Shown: positions 16,259 through 26,042, counted from the first letter of the stretch. The stretch is 64,000 nt of DNA from Chitinophaga agri (GCF_010093065.1 NZ_CP048113.1:7210001-7274000); one strand, 5' to 3'. Notes: generated by a model from the letters alone, not told the origin. Made by a program: numbers and translations.

Positions 16259-18437
16259 ATTTATTCGCTCTTTGTCTTTCTTCTTCACTCGCCGTCTGCC
16301 TCTTACGGGTAGGAGAGATATTTTTACCGAACTTATAGGAGAAGGACAGTGCTACGTTTCGCGTGTCGCTTTTGATATGTGTACCGTTCCGCTGTTGTGC
16401 ATAAGCGATATCCAGTCTGTAGGGGTTGTCATAGAAGATATCCGCAAAGGCCAGTTTGATAGTGCCCTGTTTCTTCAACACAGATTTACTGAACCCAATA
16501 CTTACATCAGAGGTCTTGTATACATACAGCACGCCCTGGTAGAGTGGGGATCTGTAGTTAGCGTTTAGCTCTGCTTTAATACCCAGCTTTTTACTGAGGG
16601 TGAATGACTGACTGGTACTAAGTTCTGTTACAAAATTATGTGTGGCAAAGTAACCATCGGTGAACATAGAATGCTGACGGCGGAACGCTCCCCAGAGGGT
16701 AACAGTCATTTCCCACCACTTTGCCGGACTCACATTCGTCTGGAACTGTAAAGAGTAATCGTCGATCAGGTCCAGGTTCTGCTGTGTGTCGTAGAAAGTC
16801 CTGGTGGCATTATCCTGTACAGTCACATTACTCATTAATCCTTTCATACGATGGAACCCCGCGGTCAGCGTATGATTTTCCTTAAAGGTGTAGTTCAGTT
16901 CTCCGTTTGTAAAGATAGCGGGCTGCAGGGCCGGATTACCCTGCTGGAAGCTGTATGGACTGGTATAGAACCTGGCAGGATTCAGCTGCATGTATCCGGG
17001 ACGTTCTATACGACTGTCGAGGTTGAGGCTGAACACATGGTCGTCAGACGGTTTGTAGGAAACGAGGACGGTCGGGAAAAGACGGAGGTAGTTCTTTTTG
17101 TTGATGGTGTTTAGCGTAATGGAATTGCCGGTGATACGGGTGTATTCCGCTCTCAGACCGCCCTGTAATGACCACTTACCGATTGTACGGCTAGCGCTGG
17201 TATAGGCTGCAGAGGTGTTCTCTGTGTACCTGAACTCATTACTTCTGCCGGCATCGTATACAGGCTTGGAAGCAACATCATAGTACAGGAAAGAGTTATC
17301 AGAAGAAATGCTGTTGTACTTAACACCAGACTCCATATCCCACCTGCCGGCCAGCTTATAGGTAAGGTCGATCTTGCCTGACCAGATGTCTATACGCTGG
17401 GAGGACGGCGTGAAGATATCGAAGTTGCGATTGAAGCTGCCATCAGGTATGTAACTGATAGTGTTCACATATTGGTCAGATGTATTTTTATATGGTACGT
17501 AGTCCAGGTCAATATTCATACTGGTGCCGGCACTGTCCAGGTTCAGTTTATAATTCACGTTGAAGCTATAATTGCTGGTAGTACCGTTGGAATAGTTGCC
17601 CGTACGCAATAGTGAGTCAGCAACAGTACGGTGATCGTTGTAGACCGATGTGGCGATGTTAGCGGTGTTCGTTTTCTCTGAATTGAATCCTGTCATACGG
17701 AAGCCGAATACCTGTTTGGTATCAATGTTATAGTCAGCGCCTAATTGATAGCTATGGGATTTAGTGACGGGATCGAGTGTACGGCTATTGCGCCAGTCTG
17801 CATAAGCACCAGGCGTTTCATAGATAGCATAGCCATCTAAACGGCGGCGGATCTGCTTATCTGTATAACCATAGTTGCCATATATGTTCAGTTTTTGCTG
17901 ACGGTAATTGAACGTACCGTTTACCATATAGCTTGGCAATGTAGCCTGGGTATAGGCAGCTCCTGCTGAGCCATTGAAGCCTTGTTGCCTGGACTTTTTA
18001 GTGATGATATTCACAATACCGCCACCCTGTGCATCGTATTTGGCAGACGGAACTGACATTACCTCAATCTTGGAAATATTGTCTGCCGGCAGGCCACTCA
18101 GATAGGCTGCCAGGTTCTCACCGGTCATTTGTACAGGTTTTCCATCCATATACACTGTTACGCTTTTGTTATTAGCAGTAACCTGTCCGTTATCGTTGGT
18201 CTGTACACCAGGTGCTCTGCGTAAGGTTTCCCAAACGTTGCTGCCGCTGGCGAGTATGCTATTTTGTACGTTGAATACCACACGGTCCGGTTTACGTTCT
18301 ACCTGTGGTGTACGTCCGCTGATAACAATGTCTTTCAGCTGTTGTACTTTCATGGTATCAGCTACGGGTTGTTGCTGCGCGTGTGTCAGGGAGGGCAGGA
18401 AGGAGAGTGCGAGTATGTAAAGGATCGTTTTCATCAT
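16257..18437 (-). CDS. TonB-dependent receptor / outer membrane beta-barrel family protein
   Basis: A 726-residue protein with a signal peptide (about 1-20, THAQ). It lacks the usual CarboxypepD-like domain and goes straight into DTMKVQQLKDIVISGRTP, a TonB-box-like segment. A plug domain (about 40-145: VWETLRRAPGVQ, VYMDGKPVQMTG, KIEVMSVPSAKYDAQGGGIVNIITKK) and an Omp_b-brl_3-type barrel with many aromatic-ended strands follow. The last barrel strand, VALSFSYKFG, is followed by a short basic tail. The gene is divergent from the histidine kinase and separated by about 120 bp, so the two-component pair may control it. Substrate unknown. Confidence 0.85.
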   Translation of the reverse strand: MMKTILYILALSFLPSLTHAQQQPVADTMKVQQLKDIVISGRTPQVERKPDRVVFNVQNSILASGSNVWETLRRAPGVQTNDNGQVTANNKSVTVYMDGKPVQMTGENLAAYLSGLPADNISKIEVMSVPSAKYDAQGGGIVNIITKKSRQQGFNGSAGAAYTQATLPSYMVNGTFNYRQQKLNIYGNYGYTDKQIRRRLDGYAIYETPGAYADWRNSRTLDPVTKSHSYQLGADYNIDTKQVFGFRMTGFNSEKTNTANIATSVYNDHRTVADSLLRTGNYSNGTTSNYSFNVNYKLNLDSAGTSMNIDLDYVPYKNTSDQYVNTISYIPDGSFNRNFDIFTPSSQRIDIWSGKIDLTYKLAGRWDMESGVKYNSISSDNSFLYYDVASKPVYDAGRSNEFRYTENTSAAYTSASRTIGKWSLQGGLRAEYTRITGNSITLNTINKKNYLRLFPTVLVSYKPSDDHVFSLNLDSRIERPGYMQLNPARFYTSPYSFQQGNPALQPAIFTNGELNYTFKENHTLTAGFHRMKGLMSNVTVQDNATRTFYDTQQNLDLIDDYSLQFQTNVSPAKWWEMTVTLWGAFRRQHSMFTDGYFATHNFVTELSTSQSFTLSKKLGIKAELNANYRSPLYQGVLYVYKTSDVSIGFSKSVLKKQGTIKLAFADIFYDNPYRLDIAYAQQRNGTHIKSDTRNVALSFSYKFGKNISPTRKRQTASEEERQRANK

Positions 18438-18453
18438 AATTGGTTTGTTGATG

Positions 18454-18461
18454 CAAACGTA
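18454..18461 (-). promoter_or_regulatory. -7 box TACGTTTG of the barrel gene
   Basis: On the minus strand TACGTTTG matches the Bacteroidota TAnnTTTG box and lies 16 nt before the ATG at 18437. A TTTC-type -33 element sits about 17 nt upstream, so only the -7 box is a full match. Confidence 0.55.
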
Positions 18462-18558
18462 TTCCGAAGGGGTGTAAACGAAAGTTAAGTTCGGTTAAAT
18501 AAAGTTAAATCGGCCGCAGGGGCGAGCTTTGAGGTTATAAAATGTATATTTTCGGGTT

Positions 18559-19992
18559 ATGAAATGGCTTTCCGCAAAATACGCTTACCCACTTGTTGTT
18601 GTGTCCGTGCTGGCCAGTATCATCTTACAGGTGATATGGCTGCAGCAATTGTTTAACGGACAACGTTCTCAGGCAAAGCAACAGATAGAGCAGATCGTGA
18701 ATAATGCTGCCAGGGATAATATGTATAATAGTCTGAAGAAGCTGGGGCTTACTGATACCCTGCTGACGCCATTCTTTAAAGGTGCGGAATGGGGGTTGAT
18801 CAGAAGTGGGTTTGATGCGGTGAAGGCGCCGCATATGTATAAATCCTTTGAGATCTCGGATACGAATAAGGACAGTACTTATGTCGCTTTTAAGTTTGTA
18901 TTTATCAATCCTGAAAGTGACATAAAAAGAAGAAAGCCGGGCCAGACCAGCTCAGACCCTTATTCACCACAGGCAGATTCTGTTTCAATACGCGAAATGC
19001 ATGCCCTGGTCACCAAAGGGCTGGCTGAAATGGGGCTGAAAAAAGGCTTTTACTATGGTCTGTATGCCTATAATGCTGCTACACCGAAAAATGGCGCGGA
19101 TACAGCCGCCGAATATGCCAGCGCGAAGTATACCTACAATATGGCGTATATGCATAAGTACCAGTTGATCATTCCTTCGCTGGAAAGATATATCTGGTAT
19201 ACCATGCGGTACTACATCTTATCAGTGGTGCTGATGCTGGTGCTTACCTGCGCTGCGTTTTATTTTATCATCCGGCTGATGCGGAACCAGCGCTTATATG
19301 CAGAAGCCAGGGTTGCGTTTACCAGCAACATGACACATGAACTGAAAACACCTATCGCTACTGTATCACTGGCATTGGAATCTATTACCCGCTATGGGTT
19401 GATACATCAGCCGGAAAAGCTGGAAGAATATCTGTCTATCGGGCGACAGGAATTGCAGCGGCTGAACCTGATGATCGAAAAGGTACTGAACCTGAGCAGG
19501 GAGGAAGAAGGCGCTTATCCGCTGAACAAGGTATTGTTCGATGTGCAGACAGGTTTGCAGGATGTTGTTCGTTCCATGGAACTGCAGCTCACGAATGCGG
19601 GGGCCGTATGCAGGCTGCAGCTGTCTCCGGAACCCTGTTTTGTAGATGGAGATCCTGTACACCTCACGAATGTTTTCTATAACCTGGTAGAGAACGCGAT
19701 CAAATATGCTGACAGGCCATTGGAACTGGAGATCAGTTGTGCAGCTGTGAATGACAGGGTCATCCTCCATGTAAAAGACAATGGTCCGGGTATAGATAAG
19801 TTATATCATGACAAGATATTTGACCGTTTTTTCCGTGTTCCTGCAAAGGGAGATACACACGATGTGAAAGGTTCCGGACTGGGGTTGAATTATGTGAAGA
19901 CTATCATAGAACACCACGATGGTACCGTTACCCTGAAAAGCGAGCCTGGAAAAGGCAGCGATTTTATTATTAATTTACCGGCAGCAGTATGA
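18559..19992 (+). CDS. Sensor histidine kinase
   Basis: A 477-residue membrane kinase. Two transmembrane helices (about 11-30 and 216-240) enclose a periplasmic sensor region of roughly 185 residues. The cytoplasmic part has a HisKA domain with SNMTHELKTP (phospho-accepting H260), then an HATPase domain with N box NLVENAIKYA, G1 box DNGPGI, an F box and G2 GSGLGLNYVK. No HAMP domain is evident between helix 2 and the H box. The stop overlaps the start of the response regulator (ATGA at 19989-19992). The sensed signal is unknown; the neighbouring barrel protein and permease are the likely targets. Confidence 0.93.
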   Translation: MKWLSAKYAYPLVVVSVLASIILQVIWLQQLFNGQRSQAKQQIEQIVNNAARDNMYNSLKKLGLTDTLLTPFFKGAEWGLIRSGFDAVKAPHMYKSFEISDTNKDSTYVAFKFVFINPESDIKRRKPGQTSSDPYSPQADSVSIREMHALVTKGLAEMGLKKGFYYGLYAYNAATPKNGADTAAEYASAKYTYNMAYMHKYQLIIPSLERYIWYTMRYYILSVVLMLVLTCAAFYFIIRLMRNQRLYAEARVAFTSNMTHELKTPIATVSLALESITRYGLIHQPEKLEEYLSIGRQELQRLNLMIEKVLNLSREEEGAYPLNKVLFDVQTGLQDVVRSMELQLTNAGAVCRLQLSPEPCFVDGDPVHLTNVFYNLVENAIKYADRPLELEISCAAVNDRVILHVKDNGPGIDKLYHDKIFDRFFRVPAKGDTHDVKGSGLGLNYVKTIIEHHDGTVTLKSEPGKGSDFIINLPAAV

Positions 19993-20681
19993 GCAACAAA
20001 GTATTATATGTAGAAGACGAACCTTTTCTGTCACGCATTGTCAGTGATGGACTGAAGGCAAGCGGTTATGAAGTGAACCTGATCACGGATGGGAAAAAGG
20101 CGCTGCCTGCTTTTGAGTCTTTCCGCCCTGATATCTGTGTGCTGGATATTATGTTGCCGTCTAAAGATGGATACACTATTGCAGAAGAGATCAGGATGAT
20201 CGATGACACAGTGCCTATTATCTTTCTCAGTGCCAAATCACTGACAGAAGACGTCGTGAAGGGGTTTAAAACAGGCGGCAATGACTATCTCCGGAAACCA
20301 TTCAGCATGGATGAATTACTGGTGCGCATAGAAGCCCTGTTGCAACGTTTTGCCGGCAAAAGAGAAGCGATGGCTGAACAGAAGGAAACACGTTTCACAT
20401 TTGGTACCTGTACCCTGGATACCGTACAGCAGGTATTGACTACTTCAAAAGGGCTGCATACGTTATCATTTAAGGAATCCGCGTTACTCGAAATGCTGAT
20501 CCGCCGTAAAAATGACATCCTGGAAAGGCAGGAGGCGCTGCTCAGGATCTGGAATGACGATAGTTACTATAACACCCGCAGCATGGATGTGTTTATGACG
20601 CATATCCGTAAGCTGCTGAAAGATGAACCAGGAATTCAGATCCTCAGCATCCGGAGCGTGGGATATAAGCTGGTATGCTAG
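19989..20681 (+). CDS. DNA-binding response regulator, OmpR family
   Basis: A 230-residue protein with a receiver domain (about 4-118) carrying acidic E9/D10, phospho-acceptor D53 in VLDIMLPSKDG and K103 in NDYLRKPF. The C-terminal winged helix (about 130-228) has SFKESALLEMLIRRKNDILERQEALLRIW and ends SIRSVGYKLVC, both typical of the OmpR/PhoB group. It is translationally coupled to the kinase at a 4-nt overlap. Tandem 11-nt direct repeats 22 bp apart begin 13 nt after its stop, in front of a permease gene, and are a plausible binding site. Confidence 0.95.
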   Translation: MSNKVLYVEDEPFLSRIVSDGLKASGYEVNLITDGKKALPAFESFRPDICVLDIMLPSKDGYTIAEEIRMIDDTVPIIFLSAKSLTEDVVKGFKTGGNDYLRKPFSMDELLVRIEALLQRFAGKREAMAEQKETRFTFGTCTLDTVQQVLTTSKGLHTLSFKESALLEMLIRRKNDILERQEALLRIWNDDSYYNTRSMDVFMTHIRKLLKDEPGIQILSIRSVGYKLVC

Positions 20682-20694
20682 GCGTTCCTACCTG

Positions 20695-20727
20695 AAACCG
20701 GACACTATTTGTATCAAAACCGGACAC
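20695..20727. promoter_or_regulatory. Two 11-nt direct repeats spaced 22 bp: candidate regulator site
   Basis: AAACCGGACAC occurs at 20695-20705 and again exactly at 20717-20727. The 22-bp period equals about two helical turns, so both copies face the same side of the DNA. They lie upstream of the permease gene and next to an OmpR-type regulator gene. Assignment to that regulator is inference. Confidence 0.45.
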
Positions 20728-20785
20728 CTTACCAGAAGAGTGTTTTTGTAAGTTGCTGATAATCATTTATGAAGTGAACTGTCAT

Positions 20786-20793
20786 TATTTTTG
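20786..20793 (+). promoter_or_regulatory. -7 box TATTTTTG upstream of the permease gene
   Basis: TATTTTTG fits TAnnTTTG and ends 29 nt before the ATG. No good TTTG was found at the usual -33 spacing, which would suit an activated promoter using the direct repeats about 60-90 bp upstream. Confidence 0.45.
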
Positions 20794-20822
20794 TACCTGT
20801 CGTTGCTGTAAGTTACCCGGTT

Positions 20823-23219
20823 ATGTTCAAAAACTACTTCAAAACAGCTTTCAGAAATCTGCTGCGGAATAAGATCTATTCCATCATCAATATTCTTGGT
20901 CTGAGCATGGGCCTGGCCTGTGGAATGCTGATCATCCTGTATGTGAAAGATGAGGTCAGCTATGACCGTTTTCATGATCGGCTGGATAATATTTACCGTG
21001 TCAGTTCTCTGCAGACGGGAACAGACAGGGGAGATAGTTATAATGCTTACTCAGGTTATCTGCAGGGACCACGTTTTGCCGCCAGTGTATCCGGCATAAA
21101 GGCGTTTGTCCGGATACAGAGCGACATGAAAGATGTAAAGAAAGGGGTGGACATTAAAGCAATGCCCATACATCAGGTAGACTCCAGCTTTTTCTCTGTA
21201 TTCTCTTTCCCGCTACTGAGTGGTAATCCGAAAACGGCCCTGATGGCGCCGGATGCTGTCGTGATCACGGAAGATGTGGCGAAAGAGCAGTTTGGTACGG
21301 TGGATGCGCTGGGCAAGATAATGATGATGAAGTCGGGTGATGACGAATTTAAGCCCTACACAGTAACCGGCGTCGCTAAAAAAACACCTGAGAACTCTTC
21401 CCTGAAATTCAGCATATTAATGCCGATCCGACCTACAGCAGCGGAGGAGGCAAATGACGATAACTGGTTTAACTTCTTCCTCAATACATTCGTATTACTG
21501 GAACCGGATGCTGACAGGACACAGGTAGAAACGCAGATGCAGGAGGTGTATACCACCAGTTCGGCCGAGGCAAAGGTCAGGCAGGAAAAGCAGTATGGTC
21601 CTTTTGGGAAGACGGTCTACAACCTGCAACCGCTGGCAGAGATGCACCTCAGTACGCATTACAGGGCTGACAATGGACTCACAGATGCCAGTAATCCGGT
21701 GTTCTCCTATATTCTCTCCGGCATCGCCGCATTCGTACTCCTGATCGCCTGCATTAACTTTATTAATCTCACCATTGCCCGTTCATTAAAACGCGCGAAG
21801 GAGATCGGTATACGTAAGGTCGTAGGTGGCGATAGACGCCAGCTCATGATGCAGTTCATGGGAGAGTCTTTTATACTGAGCACCGCTGCTTTTATCCTCG
21901 CATTTATACTGGTGCAACTCGTGTTGCCGGTATTTAATGAGCTATCTAATAAAGCACTTGCAATCAGGTATCTTTTTGATAGCGGGCTGGTAGGAGGTTA
22001 CCTGTTGCTATATATATTAACAGGGTTCCTGGCCGGCTTTTATCCGTCACTGGTATTGTCAGGTTATGATCCGGTGAAGGTGTTGTATAACCGGTTCTCT
22101 CTTTCCGGAAAGAATTATCTGCAGAAGGGATTGGTTATCTTACAATTCACACTGGCATCGTTCCTGATCATCTCGACCATTACGATCTATTATCAGTTCC
22201 GGTATCTCACTACCCGGCAGTTAGGCTATGATGATAGTGAACTGATCGTATTGCAGCACAATGGTATCAGTCATCAGCGTACAGATGCTTTCCGCGCTGA
22301 CCTGATGAGCAATGCTGCCATTGCGGACGTGACGTTCAAGAACCAGGGGCAATGGATGACCACAGCAAAAGTGAACGGAGAACAGATGGTCAACTTCGTC
22401 TATGAAACAGTGGATGAACATTATCTGCCTTTGCTGAAAATACCCGTTGTAAAAGGGCGTAACTTTTCCAGGGCCTTTCCCTCTGATTCAACGCATGCAG
22501 TACTTGTCAATGAAGCCTTTGTAAAGGAGGCCGGCTGGAAAGATCCTATTGGTCAGGAAGTCAACTTCTGGTATAACGCCGGAGAAAAATATACGGTAGT
22601 AGGTGTGGTGAAAGATTATCACTACGGACCAGTGACCAGGAAGATCGGTATACAGTTATTTACGATGAAGAACAGTAATAATTTTGGAAAGACACTGGTG
22701 AAGATCAAACCTGGCAGGGAGACAACCGCCTTACAACATATCGCAGCCATCTATAAAAAGTATTTTCCATTGAGTCCTTATGAGTACACTTTCATGAATG
22801 AAGCCAACCGTAAGAATTATGAGTCGGAAGCGAAATGGAAGCAGATCATCCTGTTCAGTGCTGTTCTCACGATCTTTATTTCCTGTATCGGACTGTTCGG
22901 ACTGTCCGTCCTATCCGCAGAAAAAAGAACCAAAGAAATTGGCATACGGAAGGTACTGGGTGCATCTGTTACTACTGTGGTAAGGCTCCTTTCCACAGAT
23001 TTCCTGAAACTGGTAGTGATCTCTCTGGTTCTGGCCATACCATTGGCCTGGATGGCGGGTAATAAATGGCTGGAGAGCTATCCTTACCGTATCGCTATCA
23101 GCTGGTGGATGTTTGCCATTGCTGCCCTGTCAGTAGTTGCGATTGCGTTATTAACGGTGAGCTTCTATGCCGTCAAGGCAGCAGTGGCAGATCCGGTGAA
23201 GAGTCTGAAAATCGACTGA
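20823..23219 (+). CDS. ABC transporter permease, MacB/FtsX family
   Basis: A 798-residue protein with two MacB-type halves. Each has a periplasmic MacB_PCD-like domain and FtsX membrane helices. The first helix is at about 21-41 (IYSIINILGLSMGLACGMLIIL). The next three lie between about 290 and 420, with INLTIARSLKRAKEIGIRKVVGG. A second N-terminal helix is near 430-450, and the last three are in 675-790 with SAEKRTKEIGIRKVLGAS. The twin EIGIRKV(V/L)G motifs are the FtsX coupling segments. No ATPase gene is adjacent. Bacteroidota have many such proteins paired with distant ATPases for export of peptides, antibiotics or lipoproteins. Its stop is only 6 nt from a convergent gene. Confidence 0.9.
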   Translation: MFKNYFKTAFRNLLRNKIYSIINILGLSMGLACGMLIILYVKDEVSYDRFHDRLDNIYRVSSLQTGTDRGDSYNAYSGYLQGPRFAASVSGIKAFVRIQSDMKDVKKGVDIKAMPIHQVDSSFFSVFSFPLLSGNPKTALMAPDAVVITEDVAKEQFGTVDALGKIMMMKSGDDEFKPYTVTGVAKKTPENSSLKFSILMPIRPTAAEEANDDNWFNFFLNTFVLLEPDADRTQVETQMQEVYTTSSAEAKVRQEKQYGPFGKTVYNLQPLAEMHLSTHYRADNGLTDASNPVFSYILSGIAAFVLLIACINFINLTIARSLKRAKEIGIRKVVGGDRRQLMMQFMGESFILSTAAFILAFILVQLVLPVFNELSNKALAIRYLFDSGLVGGYLLLYILTGFLAGFYPSLVLSGYDPVKVLYNRFSLSGKNYLQKGLVILQFTLASFLIISTITIYYQFRYLTTRQLGYDDSELIVLQHNGISHQRTDAFRADLMSNAAIADVTFKNQGQWMTTAKVNGEQMVNFVYETVDEHYLPLLKIPVVKGRNFSRAFPSDSTHAVLVNEAFVKEAGWKDPIGQEVNFWYNAGEKYTVVGVVKDYHYGPVTRKIGIQLFTMKNSNNFGKTLVKIKPGRETTALQHIAAIYKKYFPLSPYEYTFMNEANRKNYESEAKWKQIILFSAVLTIFISCIGLFGLSVLSAEKRTKEIGIRKVLGASVTTVVRLLSTDFLKLVVISLVLAIPLAWMAGNKWLESYPYRIAISWWMFAIAALSVVAIALLTVSFYAVKAAVADPVKSLKID

Positions 23220-23225
23220 TCCCTT

Positions 23226-25043
23226 TTATCCTTTATACAATGGATCGATCTCTCTGAAACAGCTCCTGATCTGGCTTTCGGTTAGCAGGTAGATCTGTTT
23301 GATGGCAGGCAATGCAGGATTGTATCCTTTGATGTCCTGCTGATGCTGACCGATCCATTCAAGCGTATTATTCAATATCATCTGGTTTGCCTGACCATGG
23401 CCGGTAGGGCCTGCTTTACTGATGATCTTACCGAGCAGGTATACAGGAAAGTCGGCACAGGCGATCTCTGACAGTTTCGCCCTGTATTCACGTTCTCTGG
23501 CAGGTGCTTTGTCAAAGTCATTCTTAAAATAGATCTGATCGATGCTATGTCTGCCTTCATGGGCGAAGATAGACGCATCTTGTTGTTTTTGTTCAAAGGA
23601 ATGCATGAAAGCGATCTGTAGGGCCTTCTCTCTGAGTCCCTGCTGATACAGGGAGGCATACAAACTATCCAGTGCGTCCATCCGCATACGGGCGTTGATG
23701 CCACTGAGTATAGTGACGGTATCGTTGCTGGCCATGACGTTCTCAAATGGCGCCAGCTTCTCCTTCCTGATGCTACTGTCCGTGATCATGGTCCACGCGC
23801 TCATAGGTTCGCGTACATACGCTTCTCTTACCTGGTAAATTGTATCATTCACTGACCATCCGCCATTCCTGCTTTTCCCGTCAGTGAACCAGTCGGTAAA
23901 TCCATTGGACGTCATCAGGTCTGTTTCAATAAATGTCAGTGCGCCTTTATAGCCATACTGTAATACTTCTTTATGGGTGATATTCACAATATGCCCCAGG
24001 CAGATCTCTTTTGAACTGAAACCGGAACTGAAGCCCAGGTAACCTGTGGTGCCAAACCTTGGCCGCATAAGTTCCAGGAAGGTCTCATAGGTCAGCGGAG
24101 CCGGGCCCGCAGATAGCTGCAACCGCTGCAGGAGTTGTGTACAATGAGAGAGCAGCTGTTGTTCGAACAGCGTATCATTGCTTCGGTTTAATGCCAGTTG
24201 CCGGTAATAGTCAGTGATAAGGGTACCTGTCTTTTGGAGGAAAGCTGCATATACTTTTATCTCCTGTTGGGCAGGCGTCGCCAGCAGGTTGGCATATTCG
24301 TAGAAACGGGAGTCTGCTAATGCTGCTGCAATCTTTTCGTTGTCAGTAGTGCCATTCCATTGGGGCAATACTCCTGACAAGATAGCGGCGTTCTTTTGCT
24401 GGTACTCCCACACGGTACCTGCTCCGGAGAAGTGAAAATATCCATTCCATCCGGCAAGCACCAATGGTCCGTCTTTTTTCAGGATACCGATGCCGATCAG
24501 TTGTTTCGCTGCCTGTGGATGTCCTGGCATTTGATCAAGGACAGCTACCAGGAGGCTGGCGGCTTTGCTTAGAAGGGCCGTATCCGGTTTCCGGGAGTGC
24601 ATCGAAGCGGCGTAGGCGGCGTGGGCATAGACAAGAGCGGCGGACTGCCATTCAGCGGAGGTCCTGGCGGAGGAGAGTGCTTTGCTGGCTGCGGACAGGG
24701 AGGCTTTGTCCCGTCCGGCACTAATGGAGATGTCGCTAAGCAGGGCATAAGCGGACTGACTGTCCGTTGACTGCCGTAATGCACTGTCGATATGGTGAAC
24801 GGCAAGCGGGTAATTACGGTAGAATTGCCAGTCGCGGGTGGCGAGTGTACGATATGCCCTGGCTAAGTCTTTCGGGTTGGTCTGTGGCGCCTGAATGATC
24901 TCCCTGATGGCAGCCGCCGATCCTGGCAGGTCGTAGGTAAAAAACGCCTGATCAGCCTTGTCCCATAGCAGTGACGCCTGAGAGTAGGAGAGTTGAGCAG
25001 ACAGGAAAAATATGCCGGACAGGATGAAGTTTTTGAGCATCAT
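23226..25043 (-). CDS. Secreted helical-repeat protein with HExxH metallopeptidase-like motif
   Basis: A 605-residue protein with a signal peptide (about 1-22, SYSQ). Residues about 25-200 look like TPR-type helical pairs (ALLSDISISAGRDKASLSAASKAL). The C-terminal third carries FAHEGRHSIDQIYF, where HEGRH fits the zinc-binding HExxH pattern. A downstream E in EREYRAKLSEIACADFP could be the third ligand, as in gluzincins. The middle part (about 330-480) is not recognised. It would act in the periplasm or on the surface. No neighbour explains its role: it converges on the permease gene with a 6-nt gap and has an AraC gene upstream. The peptidase role is inferred from one motif. Confidence 0.6.
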   Translation of the reverse strand: MMLKNFILSGIFFLSAQLSYSQASLLWDKADQAFFTYDLPGSAAAIREIIQAPQTNPKDLARAYRTLATRDWQFYRNYPLAVHHIDSALRQSTDSQSAYALLSDISISAGRDKASLSAASKALSSARTSAEWQSAALVYAHAAYAASMHSRKPDTALLSKAASLLVAVLDQMPGHPQAAKQLIGIGILKKDGPLVLAGWNGYFHFSGAGTVWEYQQKNAAILSGVLPQWNGTTDNEKIAAALADSRFYEYANLLATPAQQEIKVYAAFLQKTGTLITDYYRQLALNRSNDTLFEQQLLSHCTQLLQRLQLSAGPAPLTYETFLELMRPRFGTTGYLGFSSGFSSKEICLGHIVNITHKEVLQYGYKGALTFIETDLMTSNGFTDWFTDGKSRNGGWSVNDTIYQVREAYVREPMSAWTMITDSSIRKEKLAPFENVMASNDTVTILSGINARMRMDALDSLYASLYQQGLREKALQIAFMHSFEQKQQDASIFAHEGRHSIDQIYFKNDFDKAPAREREYRAKLSEIACADFPVYLLGKIISKAGPTGHGQANQMILNNTLEWIGQHQQDIKGYNPALPAIKQIYLLTESQIRSCFREIDPLYKG

Positions 25044-25049
25044 GTGAAA

Positions 25050-25204
25050 AATTAGGAATTAAGAATTAGGAATTCGGAATGCAATTCCGAAGGCTCGGTA
25101 TACCTGGTTTACAGTTGCTGCAGATGCAGCATACCCAATCGGAAATTATGATTCAGGTAGATGACGCTTTACGCTTCACCTATTCCTGATCTCCAATTCC
25201 TAAT
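25050..25204. repeat. AGGAAT-type inverted repeat pair with nested palindrome
   Basis: 25050-25073 and about 25181-25204 are imperfect reverse complements (24 nt, about 5 mismatches) made of ATTAGGAATT units. Inside, TTCGGAAT at 25073-25080 pairs exactly with 25084-25091 around GCA. The pair sits in the leader of the HExxH-protein gene. A TTACTTTG-like box on the minus strand (25207-25214) lies just upstream of it. Confidence 0.55.
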
Positions 25205-25245
25205 TACAAAGTAACCTCATTAATACCCCTCAGAATTGTACATAA

Positions 25246-26040
25246 CTAACCTTTCAGTGTTTTACTGAAATCGCGGGGAGAGGCGCCAAAGTAGTGCTTA
25301 AAACTGCGGGTGAAGTGGCTCTGATCATAAAATCCGCTGTCGTAAGTGATCTGTGTGAGGGTATCCTTACCAGCTACGATGCTGTTGGTGGCCTTTTCCA
25401 GACGTACCCGCGTAATGTATTCAGACAGGCGTAATCCGGTCTTTTCTTTGAACTTACGGAGCATGTATATGGGATGCACGTTGACAATAGCTGCCAGGGT
25501 GTCTACAGCATGTGCTTCATCAGGCTGGTCGTGGAGGCGGGCTATGATGGTATTGATCCAGGGAGTTTGCCCGTAGCGGGAAAGATTGTCTTTTTCAAAC
25601 AAATGGGAGATGATCTCGAAGGAAAGCATATCCAGGGTGTCAGCAGGATGGCCCTGACGAAAACGGTAATAAAGCAGGAACAGGTCCAGAAAGGATCGTT
25701 TCAGGATGATGGGCCGGTGATCGTTCATGTCCTGTGAGAAAAGGGGGGTAATATTGCTTCTCAGCTCCAGGTTGAAGCACTTGCCCGGCTGACCGTCGAA
25801 GATATTGGCATGTTCATGGTTATCAGGACGGAAGATGGATTGTCCGCCGGAGAGGATAGTTTCTTCCCGGAGGGCTTTTTCCAGGTAATTACCTTCCAGC
25901 AGCAGGCTGAAATACGGATTCTTATGGTAGTGCTTCGGCAGTGACACGTCCGCGCTGTATATAGTCTGCGTCAGATTGAAATGTTCCAGTTCAATCTGAC
26001 GGACTGTATGTCCATAAAATTTTCCGTCGCTTAGTTGCAT
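25246..26040 (-). CDS. AraC family transcriptional regulator
   Basis: Start placed at ATG 26038-26040 (MQLSDGKFYGH), two nt after the HxlR stop; a start at 26109 would overlap that gene by 67 nt. The 264-residue product has an N-terminal cupin-like sensing region (about 10-120, with LPKHYHKNPYFSLLLEGNY). A C-terminal double helix-turn-helix domain follows (about 165-262: HPIYMLRKFKEKTGLRLSEYITRVRLEKA, then GFYDQSHFTRSFKHYFGASPRDF). The second helix pair is the AraC signature. It would bind a small ligand and control transcription, possibly together with the HxlR partner in the same operon. Target genes are not evident. Confidence 0.9.
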   Translation of the reverse strand: MQLSDGKFYGHTVRQIELEHFNLTQTIYSADVSLPKHYHKNPYFSLLLEGNYLEKALREETILSGGQSIFRPDNHEHANIFDGQPGKCFNLELRSNITPLFSQDMNDHRPIILKRSFLDLFLLYYRFRQGHPADTLDMLSFEIISHLFEKDNLSRYGQTPWINTIIARLHDQPDEAHAVDTLAAIVNVHPIYMLRKFKEKTGLRLSEYITRVRLEKATNSIVAGKDTLTQITYDSGFYDQSHFTRSFKHYFGASPRDFSKTLKG

Positions 26041-26042
26041 GG

